Shown: in pieces, positions 35,222 to 44,338 of the stretch
How the letters are laid out: every line of letters starts with the position of its first letter
How positions within the stretch are numbered: the first letter of the stretch is position 1
NCBI GenBank assembly: GCA_963921935.1
Contig: OY998175.1
Span: 308,163,484 to 308,227,483, forward strand
From: Galeruca laticollis
Taxonomy: Eukaryota > Arthropoda > Insecta > Coleoptera > Chrysomelidae
Reading direction: 5' to 3'
DNA: 64,000 nt
Notes under the pieces: generated by a model
What the model was told of the DNA's origin: nothing
Seen by the model: only the letters and a program-made list of their open reading frames with translations
Databases searched by the model: none
Position numbers and translations under genes: made by a program

Positions 35222-36024
35222 GCCTAAGCTAAAGACAGTGAAAAAAGCCAAACGTCCAAAAATAAATAACGTTTTGAAGAGATTGCAGTTACGTCGGATT
35301 CTGAATCTACAGTAAGTTATAGAGATTATTCAGATACAGAACAACTTTCCATGGGAAACTTCGTAATTGTATCCAACGGGAGCAGTTTTCCAGGGAAGTT
35401 CGATGGCTATTTAAGGGGTAATAACTGTTACGGTTGGGTGCTTGTGATGGTACTGGGTGAAAGAAGTATGTGGCAATGGCCCGAAGAAGTCGTAATAAAA
35501 TCCTACCACTTGCTCGCACGCAGCCATTGGAACTTGGCCAAAATCAATATTTCTTTCCAGATCTCTAGGAAAAATTTGTATCACGTTGTAAACAGTTCTA
35601 TTATTCTTTGTTGTTCATTTTTCGTTAAAAATCGATGTTGTTTAGGATGCTATGTTGATTTTTGTATTTTTTTAGTGATTATTTTATGTTTAAAATTTTA
35701 ATAAAAAATTTTTATTGTGGATTACGTGTTTTTGAAAAATGCCGTAGGGTTAGTTTAGCTCAGATAATAATAAACATAGCGAATACATGTAAAATGCAGT
35801 GTGGGACAAACTCACCCAAAACTGTCGGGTAACTTTGCACACCTTAGTTTTATTTATTTTTTAATAAAATAATTGCCATTTTACATATTTTTATATATTG
35901 TTTGTAAAAGAATAGCTAAAGACTCAAATACCTGTAAAAAAAGAAACGTATTTTCAGTTTTTAAAAATACAAATATCCGTATTATAACTTCAGAAGTGAG
36001 TCAAAGTCACGCAAAAATACGGTA

Positions 36025-36984
36025 CTTTACACACATTTTTTGGGAAACCTCGTATACGACTGAAAAATTTGATATTTTATGACTGTATTTTAGGCTTTAG
36101 ATAATACAGAACTTTTAATGAAGAATAACTTTTTTTCCTAAAATTAATAATAAAAAGTTTTCCATATGATTCCAAATTAGGGGGACATATTGTATATATA
36201 AATATTGACGTCGTTGTTGCTGAATTAATTATGTATTTTTTCTTCTGGTTTTTGTGGGACCTCGCCGGGCAACCAATACAATTTGTTATCTTTGTTTTTT
36301 CGGCAGCTCTAGTTTCGAGCTACTCTTGAAAACGCACCGACAAATCTGACACTCAAACACCTCGCCTGACGGATGCTTGTCAGATATAATGAATTGCCAT
36401 TTGGAAACGTTCGCGGGATTGTTACAAACGAATACAACTAATATATCAGTTTTAATGATGTTAGGTTAAAAAAACGGGAAGTACAAAATGTTTCCTATAA
36501 TGTGTGTTCATTACAAAAAGCATGGACTAATTATATAATATTGCCAATTAATAATACTATATAATAGGCAATAGTGGTGCAAAAAACAAACATACTTAAT
36601 TATTTTTTTTTCAACTTTTAATTTTCTTAATTGCGTTTGACTTTATGATAATAGAGAAATTTATATTCTGTTTTTAGTTTCACGGTAACATACATATGCT
36701 CAGTAACATAAAAAACCGAAAACGGAGTATATATTATTTTATTTCAAATACATAGAGATTTTCCTCAACGAGTTAGATTTTGTGAAAGGTTAACACACGT
36801 GTTTTTGATTATATTTCTAGTTGAACTTCGTCAACTGGTGTGGACATTCAACTAAATAAATAATCTTAATTTGACAAAATTAATGTTGAAATTAATCATT
36901 TATTATGTACAAATTTACAAAATGGTACAAAGTTGTGAATGCTGAATTTCTGTGGTTTCAGATCGGAAGACACTTTATGTTTCG
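36025..36984. other. No gene recognised
   Basis: AT-rich flank of the pogo element. There are no ORFs of note and I see no repeat structure. Confidence 0.45.
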
Positions 36985-37575
36985 ATTTGATAAATATTAA
37001 AACTTTGTTATTGAGTGTTGAACTCGTTTCGATGAGTATAAGAACTTGTTATTGAGCGTTGAGCTCGATTCGATGAGTGTGTAAAACTCGCATCGATGAG
37101 TGTAAAACTTTGTTACCGAGAGTGTTGAACTCGCTTCGATTTCGAAGAGTTAGAAACTTTTGAGTGAGAGACTAACTTTGTTGTTGAGCGTTGCGCTCGA
37201 TTCGATGAGTGAGAAAAACTTTGATGTTGGGCGTTGCGCTCGATTCGATGAGTTAAAAACTAACTTTGTTGTTGAGCATTGCGCTCGATTCGAGGTGTTA
37301 AAAACTAACTTTACTGTTGAGTGTTGCGCTCGATTCGATGAGTGTGTAACTTTGATGTTGAGCGTTGCGCTCGATTCGATGAGTTAAAAATTAACTTTGT
37401 TGTTGAGCATTGCGCTCGATTCGATGAGTTAAAAACTAACTTTGCTGTTGAGCATTGCGCTCGATTCGATGAGTTAAAAACTAACTTTGTTGTTGAGCGT
37501 TGCGCTCGAGTCGATGAATGTGTAACTGTTGTTGAGCGTTGCGCTCGATTCGATGAGTGTGTAACTGATTTCTTC
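36985..37575. repeat. Minisatellite, ~39-46-bp units
   Basis: About a dozen copies of a unit built on GCGTTGCGCTCGATTCGATG. The main period is 45 bp (37230-37500), with shorter 39-43-bp variants. Because 45 is a multiple of three, both strands show open frames of a repeated peptide (plus: CARFDELKTNFVVEH; minus: SSNRAQRST). There is no start context or flanking exon, so I regard the ORFs as by-products. Older, diverged units lie on the left side. Confidence 0.85.
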
Positions 37576-38263
37576 ACGTTGTGAAACGTGTTAAGTAGAA
37601 ATCTGCGAGGGGCGTGTTTACACGTGGATTGGGTTGACCAAACGAAAATAAATATTTCCTATTGGCCAGTATCATTTGACTTGTCGGGTTCCCAGACAAG
37701 AATCAACTATGGGTGCCGCCAAAAAATAGTTAAATCTCTATTGAATACTCCAATAGCAATTGTAACCTTCTTACTCAGAAAGCTTATTCAAAAATGTCTT
37801 TTATCTCTTCCGAACCTCGACCATAAAATTCATGCAGAATTGACACTAAATTTAGGGTTTTTACAATGCAATATATGATAGGGTGAAACGTGCCTTTTTA
37901 ACTTCTTAACTATAGGATAATGCGTCAAGATGTCAACTTTCGAAAAAGGTGCTATTTATATGCCCAAACAAAACAATTTACAATTATTGTTGGAAAACGT
38001 GATATTTTAAAAGTATTTTGAAAATAAAATGGAATTATCCTTTGAATTTACAACAATATATCAATTCTGCAACATATTTCTACAAAGCTATTAACTAAAA
38101 TGAATTTACGCCTTAAATATATACAATAAAAAAAGGACGCATATAAATATCTCACATATTTTAAAGGTATCGTAAACGAATAAATGTCAAGATTTTACAA
38201 TCTTGAACAACACGAAATGCGACAAAATCCTCAATTTTTAAATAATGTATTGTTTACGGTACG
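37576..38263. other. No gene recognised
   Basis: AT-rich. A 96-residue ORF (37588-37878) has no recognisable features. Confidence 0.4.
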
Positions 38264-38720
38264 ATGCACATTTTTCAAGATTATCTATCAAAAATTTTCA
38301 CAATAATCACGTATGGGCAAGCAAGCCTTGAGATTATTGAGCACCATTTTCAAAATGTTTTTTCAGTGAACGTATGGATTAGTATTGTAGGAGATAACTT
38401 AATTGTACCACATTTTCTGCCTCAGCCATTAAATGGAATTTCTTACACCAATTTTCTCGAAAATGATCTCCTTGAACTACTTGAAGACATCGCCCTCAAT
38501 ATCAGACAAAACATGTGCTTCATACACTTCAGTCGAACTGCTAGGCAACATTTAGATGCAGCATATCTCAACCGTTGGATTGGTCGAAGAGGGCACCAAC
38601 ATTAGCGTCCCCGATGTCCAGAGTTAAGTCCTTGTGATTTCTGTTTATGGAAGTACCTTAAATCGTTAGTTTACAAGACACCCATAGTTGATATCAACGA
38701 TTTGAGTAGATCTACCCGCA
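38264..38720 (+). pseudogene. Mariner/Tc1-like transposase fragment
   Basis: The ORF shows FSVNVWISIVGDNLIVPHFL, FLENDLLELLEDI, NIRQNM, RQHLDAAYLNRWIGR, and in shifted frame LKSLVYKTP. This is the DDE half of a common insect mariner-type family. The segment that should hold the second Asp (a 'DGAPAH' box in relatives) is deleted or altered (CFIHFSRTARQHL). N-terminus and ends are absent. A second relic of the same family lies at 47585-47880. Confidence 0.7.
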
Positions 38721-38821
38721 CTCCAGGCAGGCTGTGACCTTGAGACGTAGCCATCGTCTCTTGGTCTCTATCAGTAATCCAAGATGGTCGCCACCAGATA
38801 ATGGGTTCGTTATCAGTTTGT

Positions 38822-39165
38822 GGTATTCATATAGGTAAGAAAACCACATTACTTTACTTTCATATAGGTAATAAAACCACATTACTTTACTTTCAACGAT
38901 GCAGTTTCGACGACCCCCACCCCTTCTCTCACCTATCACTAAGAATGAGTCATCGAACATGTCGGGTCCACCTTATTTCGCCCATATCTTTAGTAAATAG
39001 GAATAAAACACTGGTGCGGATAAACCAAACAGAAACACAACACTATTTTTTTAATCGTTTTTCCTAAAAATATGGGCGAGAGGAGGTGGCTGCCCAGGAC
39101 TCGATATGATCGATGACTTATTCTTAGTGAGAGAAGGGATGGGGGTCGTCGAAACTGCATACAGT
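38822..39165. repeat. Inverted/direct repeat module (copy 1)
   Basis: TTCATATAGGTAAGAAAACC and a second, similar block follow each other at 38826 and 38861. The adjoining segment 38895-38957 (GCAGTTTCGACGACCCCCAC and TCACTAAGAATGAGTCATCGA) recurs inverted at 39104-39163. The module also recurs at 40548-40615. It is probably a non-autonomous element with long inverted ends; no terminal duplication was identified. Confidence 0.65.
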
Positions 39166-39489
39166 TTCAATTTGGAGACACTTAAGGGGTCTACACATGG
39201 CCTGTAGGAGAAGGTGAAAAATCTATTTTTTCTACGCCCTATGTTTAAAGTACCTTGTATTTCATCGGTTTGCAGCGCAAGTAAAAAAGCGTTAAAAAAG
39301 TGCCATAACGTTAACTTTATTTCACGCTTCCCATAAGCTAACACAATGAATCTTGGCTGGGCGTCGAGGATGGACTTTCATGAAACTTGGAATACGTATA
39401 ATTGTAATTTACCGAAGGAGCTTAATTAAAATATCCCAAATTTCTATTTGAATTTTATTTTTTTGTATAGGGCTGTAGAAAAAATAACG

Positions 39490-39614
39490 TATGCAACATG
39501 TGCATAAAGTGTCTTTTTTTTCACTCATGGAATTGCCGCACTTGCCTGACGGTTCGTGCGGTCAACTTTTTCCATTCGTGAAAAAAAGTACCACTTTATG
39601 TACTTGTTGCATAA
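39490..39614. repeat. Palindrome P2 (~125 bp)
   Basis: Arms TATGCAACATGTGCATAAAGT and ACTTTATGTACTTGTTGCATA pair, followed inward by TTTTTTTCACTCATGGAA / TTCCATTCGTGAAAAAAA, with centre GCCGCACTTGCCTGACGG and TTCGTGCGG. It lies ~130 bp after a CTTGGCTGGGCGTCGAGGA motif. Confidence 0.8.
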
Positions 39615-39623
39615 TAGTTATTT

Positions 39624-39743
39624 GTAAAACAAGTGTCACAATGACTCGTTTTGTAGTACGAGTGAAGTTTGCACAACGAACCGCGAAGCGGTGAGTTGTA
39701 CAAATCACGAGTACTACAGAAAGTCATTGTGGCACAAGTTTTA
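39624..39743. repeat. Palindrome P3 (~120 bp), next to P2
   Basis: Arms GTAAAACAAGTGTCACAATG and CATTGTGGCACAAGTTTTAT, then TGTAGTACGAGTGA / ACGAGTACTACA, and a centre CAACGAACCGCGAAGCGGTG with a CCGC/GCGG stem. It starts 10 bp after P2 ends, but the sequence is unrelated. Confidence 0.8.
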
Positions 39744-41610
39744 TACAATATTTTTTATAATTCGCATTTATTTAAATAAAATAGAATTTCATATAATCCC
39801 TGTTTTTAAACTAGGAGGAGTGGTTTGAATTAAGTTGGCAATTCTGTAGATTCCTGATTGGTCAGATCACAGATGGTTTTATTCAGCACTTCTGACATTT
39901 GACATATTATAACCGAATAATTGTGTAAATTGTAAAGAGACTTTCATTTAAGCAAAAAGAGGATGATTATTTGTTTAAAAAAGAGCTTCTTCGTATATGC
40001 TCTTGCGATCTATTTATATTATATCATGAACAGAATTATTTCTATAATACATTTTCACATAGATATCTGGTAATTTATCCCAAAAATCGAACGTTTTATA
40101 TACCTATATATTGATCCTATACAATATGAAAATAAACAATTGACAAATCATTGATAGATAAACGTTAGCGTACTTTATTCATTAATATTTTTAGTATATA
40201 AATCATTCTAATTTACCTTTAATATAATAATTTGCTAGCTAGAACAACGCTAGACTATTTTAATTATAATTTGTGACAAGGTTAAAGTCAAATGTCAAAT
40301 AAAAATATAACTAAATACAATAACCAACTGTACACTAAAAATTACTATAACAGTGTTCAAAGAGCTTCATTGTGACACTGTAAACAATGTTATAATGAAG
40401 TCTCTTTTATACGCGAATTATAAAAATTACTATTATAGCATCCGATATGGTGAGTCGTCTGTATTCATAGCTTCCATTTTAGCTTACAGATCGAGAGACG
40501 TTAAAAATCAGATAATACACTGGCTTCTACATAGGCTTAACTGATTTCATATAGGTAAGAAAACCACATCACTTTACTTTCAACGAAGCAGTTTCCACGA
40601 CCCCCACTCCTCTCAACCAAGAAAAGTATCCTGTTCCATCCTAAGAAGTCCTAACATAGCAAACCCAACGAAAACAGAATCAAAACACTATTTTCATAAT
40701 CGTTTTTATTTACAATAGAGAGACATAAGCTTTATTGTCATGAAATTTTTTACAATTTTATGGACAAAGCGAAGTAATTTAAAAATAGATAAATATAAAA
40801 AAAAGTATATAAAAAATAATATAAAGATATGAAGCATGGTAACTATAATACAAACAAATACAAATATTACACACAAAATACAACTCTTTCCTTATTTCTA
40901 TTAGGCGTATGTTCAATGTTATCTATTTTTATCTTAATTCTATAATTTAGGTCCGTTTCTGCAAATTCTTTTTCCAACCAGTAGTTTGAGCAATAGACGA
41001 TTTCCGAATTCTCAAAATTTAATATGTAACGAAGTCTTTCTATGTGTTTAACTTCATTTATAGATTGTCATTTCTGTTCCTTCGGCAATTTCTTCTAAGC
41101 TCTGGCAAAGCCTTAATTTAATACGGTCTTTTATCTTCTGCATAGTAATGTTTATAATTTGAGTCATATCTTCTTGGGTAAAAGGAATATTGTTCCACAC
41201 CTCCATAGATAACTTTAAATTTTCTATCTTAGCCAATGTGTTGCCTTGGTAAGGCGTAATACCATTTTTAGTAAATGTTACGAAAGTTTCTTCAGTAGGC
41301 AAACATATTATCTCCATACCATTATAATAAAGTATTTTACCTACGACCCCCCCTGTAAGTAGTCAAAAACACACAGTCGGCAATCAATGTAAGACGTCTA
41401 TTACGCACGGTAAAACAAAACGCACGGCTGTAACGTAAATCGCACGGCTTCCATAGCAACCACTTAGCAATTGTCAATAGACGTAGCCATTTTATTCAAA
41501 ATGTATTACTTAGATATTTGACGTTGAATTTTATTCTATACATAAATGGTAGATAACATTTATTAGATATGAGATTGCATTTAATACTAAGAGTTATTTG
41601 GAATTATATG

Positions 41611-41611
<1 letters not shown>
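39744..41611. other. Mostly non-coding; one unassigned 87-codon ORF
   Basis: At 40548-40615 there is a partial copy of the 38.8-kb repeat module. The minus ORF 41317-41054 (MEIICLPTEETFVTFTKNG onward, ending EGTEMTIYK) has a plausible amino-acid mix, with FTQEDMTQIINITMQ forming an amphipathic helix, but no family I recognise. It may be an exon or a fragment of an element. Confidence 0.35.

Positions 41612-41652
<41 letters not shown>
41612..41652. repeat. (TA)n microsatellite, left flank of Penelope element
   Basis: About 20 TA units directly adjoining the 3' side of the Penelope element. Confidence 0.95.
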
Positions 41653-41656
<4 letters not shown>

Positions 41657-44258
41657 TTCAAAGAGTGGTCTTTGTTAAAAAACCCTCAAAATCGTGGGGA
41701 TAGCAGCCAAAAAAACTTTACAGGTTAGAGATAAAGTGAATCAAATAGTACATTACCTAAGCTTTCGAAGAGCATTGTCTTCATTCTCAAAGGCTATAAT
41801 AAACCAGAAAGAAAAAATCGGTTAACTTAATAAAGAAAACAACTTCTGAAATCATTACGACTTACTTGTAGTGTTGATTTAAAATTAAACTCACATTTCA
41901 CAAATTGCAGGAAAACCTTCATCCACTAAAGATTAAAATGTCGACTAAATATAATTTCTCTCCTACATATAGTAATGAGAGCCAAGATTTTTTTTCTGTT
42001 TTTTAAAAACCAAAAGACATACACAAGAAACGAACTGATATTGTTGAATATCTATTTCGACATGAAATCGACTGCTGTCGAAAGGTAGAGATACGGGGGG
42101 CAATTACAAGGTTGAAGTAAAAACATTTAATAAAAATCTAAATTTCTCAGCAATACTGTTGTGTTTTTTTGGTTGCTTTGGTGAAAACTTCAAAGAAAAA
42201 CAATAATAGATTAATGTCCACACCTAGGATCACGTCAAGATTGAAAAATTACACCTTTAAATTTAACCAGACTATTGTCTGACAGCTGCCACCTGTCTTT
42301 TGTAAAATGTAAAAAATTGGGATGACGAAATAAGCAAACAGTCAGTGAACACTCGAACCTCTCACATTCGGTATTCCCCAACTGTCAACCCATTCCAGCA
42401 TTACTATTATTAAATAAAAAAGCCAACCAAAACCCACCCGCAAATACTAACGATCTCCACTTTCGTCTGATGTTAATTTCCATGAAAATCAGTATTGATA
42501 ATTTAAAATACTCATAACAATAATAATGTCAGTTAGGAAAAGTGATGTAAGATCTGTAACTTTTAACACATGGAAAGGACCTAACCTCTCACGTTAAGGC
42601 CCGACTGTTTGGAAATCATTTGCATTCGCAACTGAGCTGTGATAGCCATAATGTATAAAAATTGTTTTGTTTCTAAATGAATTATTAAATAATGTTTGTA
42701 TTGTCAACACTCGACTGACCTGTCACTTCAGCCAACCATTAACTCAAAACACTAATTTGGGAATCAATCTCCTCGCTACCGGAGTGGACATTATTAAAGT
42801 GCAACAAATATGTATAAATCTTACTAAGTGACTCAATGTCAGACCTTCTATTCATTGGTTCCTCAATGTTATTAATATGATACATTTCTAAAAATTTTCT
42901 TTTGTTATAGTTTCTTTCTACATCAAGAATCTTTACTTTATCAAAATCTATATGGTGGAACTCATCTATAACATGTTCTGATAATGCACATTTTCGCTTT
43001 TTTAACCTAGCATCGCTTTTATGTTGAGCACAACGTGATTTCAAATTCTGAGATGTCATTCCTACATACTTTTTTTTTACAATTTTTACAAGAGATACTA
43101 TATATTACGTTAGTTTTCATCATGGAATCCTCCGGTTGTTTTAACTTAGTAAAAAGAGACTGTAAAGGTTTGGCTGTTCTTTGAGCAATTTTGACATTGG
43201 TCCCCTTGAACTCTTTGATGATTTTTTCTGACAGATCTTTAACATAAGGAAATGAACCAAAAGTAACCTGCTGTGAATTATTGAAATTAGCATCCTGTTC
43301 ATTTTCATTACTATTAATATGACTGACAGTATGCTCGCCAGGAGTGTTGTAAATCAACCTCTTGAGAAGTTTACTAGGATAACTATTTTTTTGAAGCGTA
43401 TCAATCAATATTTTAAGGTTTTTATTAAGTAATGTTGGATGTGATATTTTTTTAATTCTGTTCTTCATCCCCAACACTAAATTTACCTTCATTTTGTAGG
43501 GGTGATTGGACTTAAAGTTGAGGTATCTACCTGAACTGGTAGGTTTCACGTACCAGTCAAGTATCACCTTGCCTTCATTGGTCCTTATTAACTTTGTGTC
43601 CAAAAATGGTACACATCTGTTAATTTCATTTTCAACTGTGAATTGGATGTATTGATTGTAACCATTAAAAATGTTAAGAATGGTTTCGATACCATCTTCA
43701 GGAACAGCTGTGATAATATCATCTACATATTTTTTTAAAAAAGGGATATCAAAAGGTAAATTCCCAACACACTCAGCGATCAAATCGTCCATGACATATT
43801 GTGCAAAAATGGGTGATACAGAACTACCCATTGGTGTACCAAAAACTTGTTTGTAATATTCATCATTAAAAACAAAAACAGAAGTGTTATAAACAAAGTC
43901 TACTAATTCCAAAAATTGGTCAATATTTAATTTACAAGAATCCTGAATAGAGTTCCAATGTTTGGTAATACTATTTTTTACTAAATTGATCGGTATATTA
44001 GTGAAAAGTGACACAACATCTAAACTAACGATTACATAATTGGTAGGTAACTGATAATTTTGAATGAACGTTGCAAATTCAAAAGAGTCTTTGACAAAAA
44101 ACCTGTTATTACTATTATAAGATATTGTAAGTTTATCAGTTATGAATTGTGCAATTTTCTCATTAGGTGATTCTATAGATGAGATAATTGGGCGTAAACT
44201 CAATGTTTCTTTGTGAATCTTTGGTAATCCATAAAACTTTGGAATAACTGAAGAGCTC

Positions 44259-44259
<1 letters not shown>
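41653..44259 (-). mobile_element. Penelope-like retroelement, 5'-truncated
   Basis: Contains a Penelope-type RT followed by a GIY-YIG endonuclease, then about 1.1 kb of 3' sequence. Both sides are (TA)n: 41612-41652 and 44260-44337. The coding region begins within the ORF, so the 5' part is missing. On the minus strand, the segment near 41800-41765 (TGAAGACAATGCTCTTCGAA) resembles the hammerhead-ribozyme-like region found in Penelope termini, but in degenerate form. Confidence 0.85.
42739..44259 (-). pseudogene. Penelope RT and GIY-YIG endonuclease
   Basis: RT: FYGLPKIHKETLSLRPIIS, VIVSLDVVSLFTNIP (first catalytic Asp), GTPMGSSVSPIFAQYVMDDL, and FLKKYVDDIITAV with YVDD near 43720-43730. PFLDTKLIR and the thumb follow. 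The GIY-YIG nuclease starts at IYSISCKNCKK, crosses a frameshift in a T9 tract (plus strand, near 43070), and continues in 43059-42739 with MTSQNLKSRCAQHKSDARLK, ALSEHVIDEFHHIDF and a KRKFLEMYHI segment. Penelope elements prime RT from nicked DNA using this nuclease. One shift separates an otherwise open reading frame. The run of Ile-Tyr in front is translation of the (AT)n repeat, not protein. Confidence 0.93.

Positions 44260-44337
<78 letters not shown>
44260..44337. repeat. (AT)n microsatellite between RTE 3' end and Penelope
   Basis: About 38 dinucleotides. It abuts the 3' end of the minus-strand RTE LINE, whose 3' tails are usually short tandem repeats, and the truncated 5' end of the Penelope element. 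Confidence 0.95.

Positions 44338-44338
<1 letters not shown>

Larger units (their letters stand above)
24793..35600 (+). pseudogene. pogo-like transposase (psq/CENP-B HTH plus DDE), split in three
   Basis: Part 1 (24793-25605): pipsqueak-type HTH (residues ~15-60, starting NYVNYTADTLKRALEAV), then a CENP-B-type HTH (FTKAEEDAFRAQI to about residue 150), then the catalytic start NIWNYDKT, where the family has NYDET. At least three frameshifts follow, with FCRNAAGKMIPPCVVYKS readable. Part 2, after Harbinger A: VLIGDNLSSH with the second Asp (near 31610), then PPNSTHLTQPLDVTYFRPMK with the third Asp, and a Lys-rich region. Part 3, after the hAT (35230 to about 35590): the C-terminal module MGNFVIVSNGSSFPGK and MWQWPEE. 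Thus DNA-binding, catalytic and C-terminal modules are all present, but the gene is inactive. Confidence 0.88.
24232..36022 (+). mobile_element. pogo-like (Tc1/mariner) transposon, full length, host of three nested elements
   Basis: Left end: TA (24230-24231) followed by CCGTAATTTCGGGTGACTTT. Right end: AAAGTCACGCAAAAATACGG followed by TA (36023-36024). The imperfect terminal inverted repeats lie inside a TA target, as for pogo elements. Subterminal copies of GGGTGACTTTG-type sequence lie near 24270, 24630 and 35810. Subtracting Harbinger A (5976 bp) and the hAT (2801 bp) leaves about 3.0 kb, a normal pogo length. The transposase reads through all the gaps once the insertions are removed. Confidence 0.9.

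Noticed and set aside
36985..37575. Could the minisatellite be a CRISPR array?
   Set aside because: Units are contiguous variants without unique spacers, and the genome is eukaryotic.
37160..37584. Repetitive peptide ORFs on both strands
   Set aside because: Products of the 45-bp minisatellite; no start context, exon or homologue.
42470..42510. TCTGATG...GAAA as a hammerhead ribozyme on the plus strand
   Set aside because: No base-paired stem II between the two core segments, and the A after CTGATG is replaced by T.
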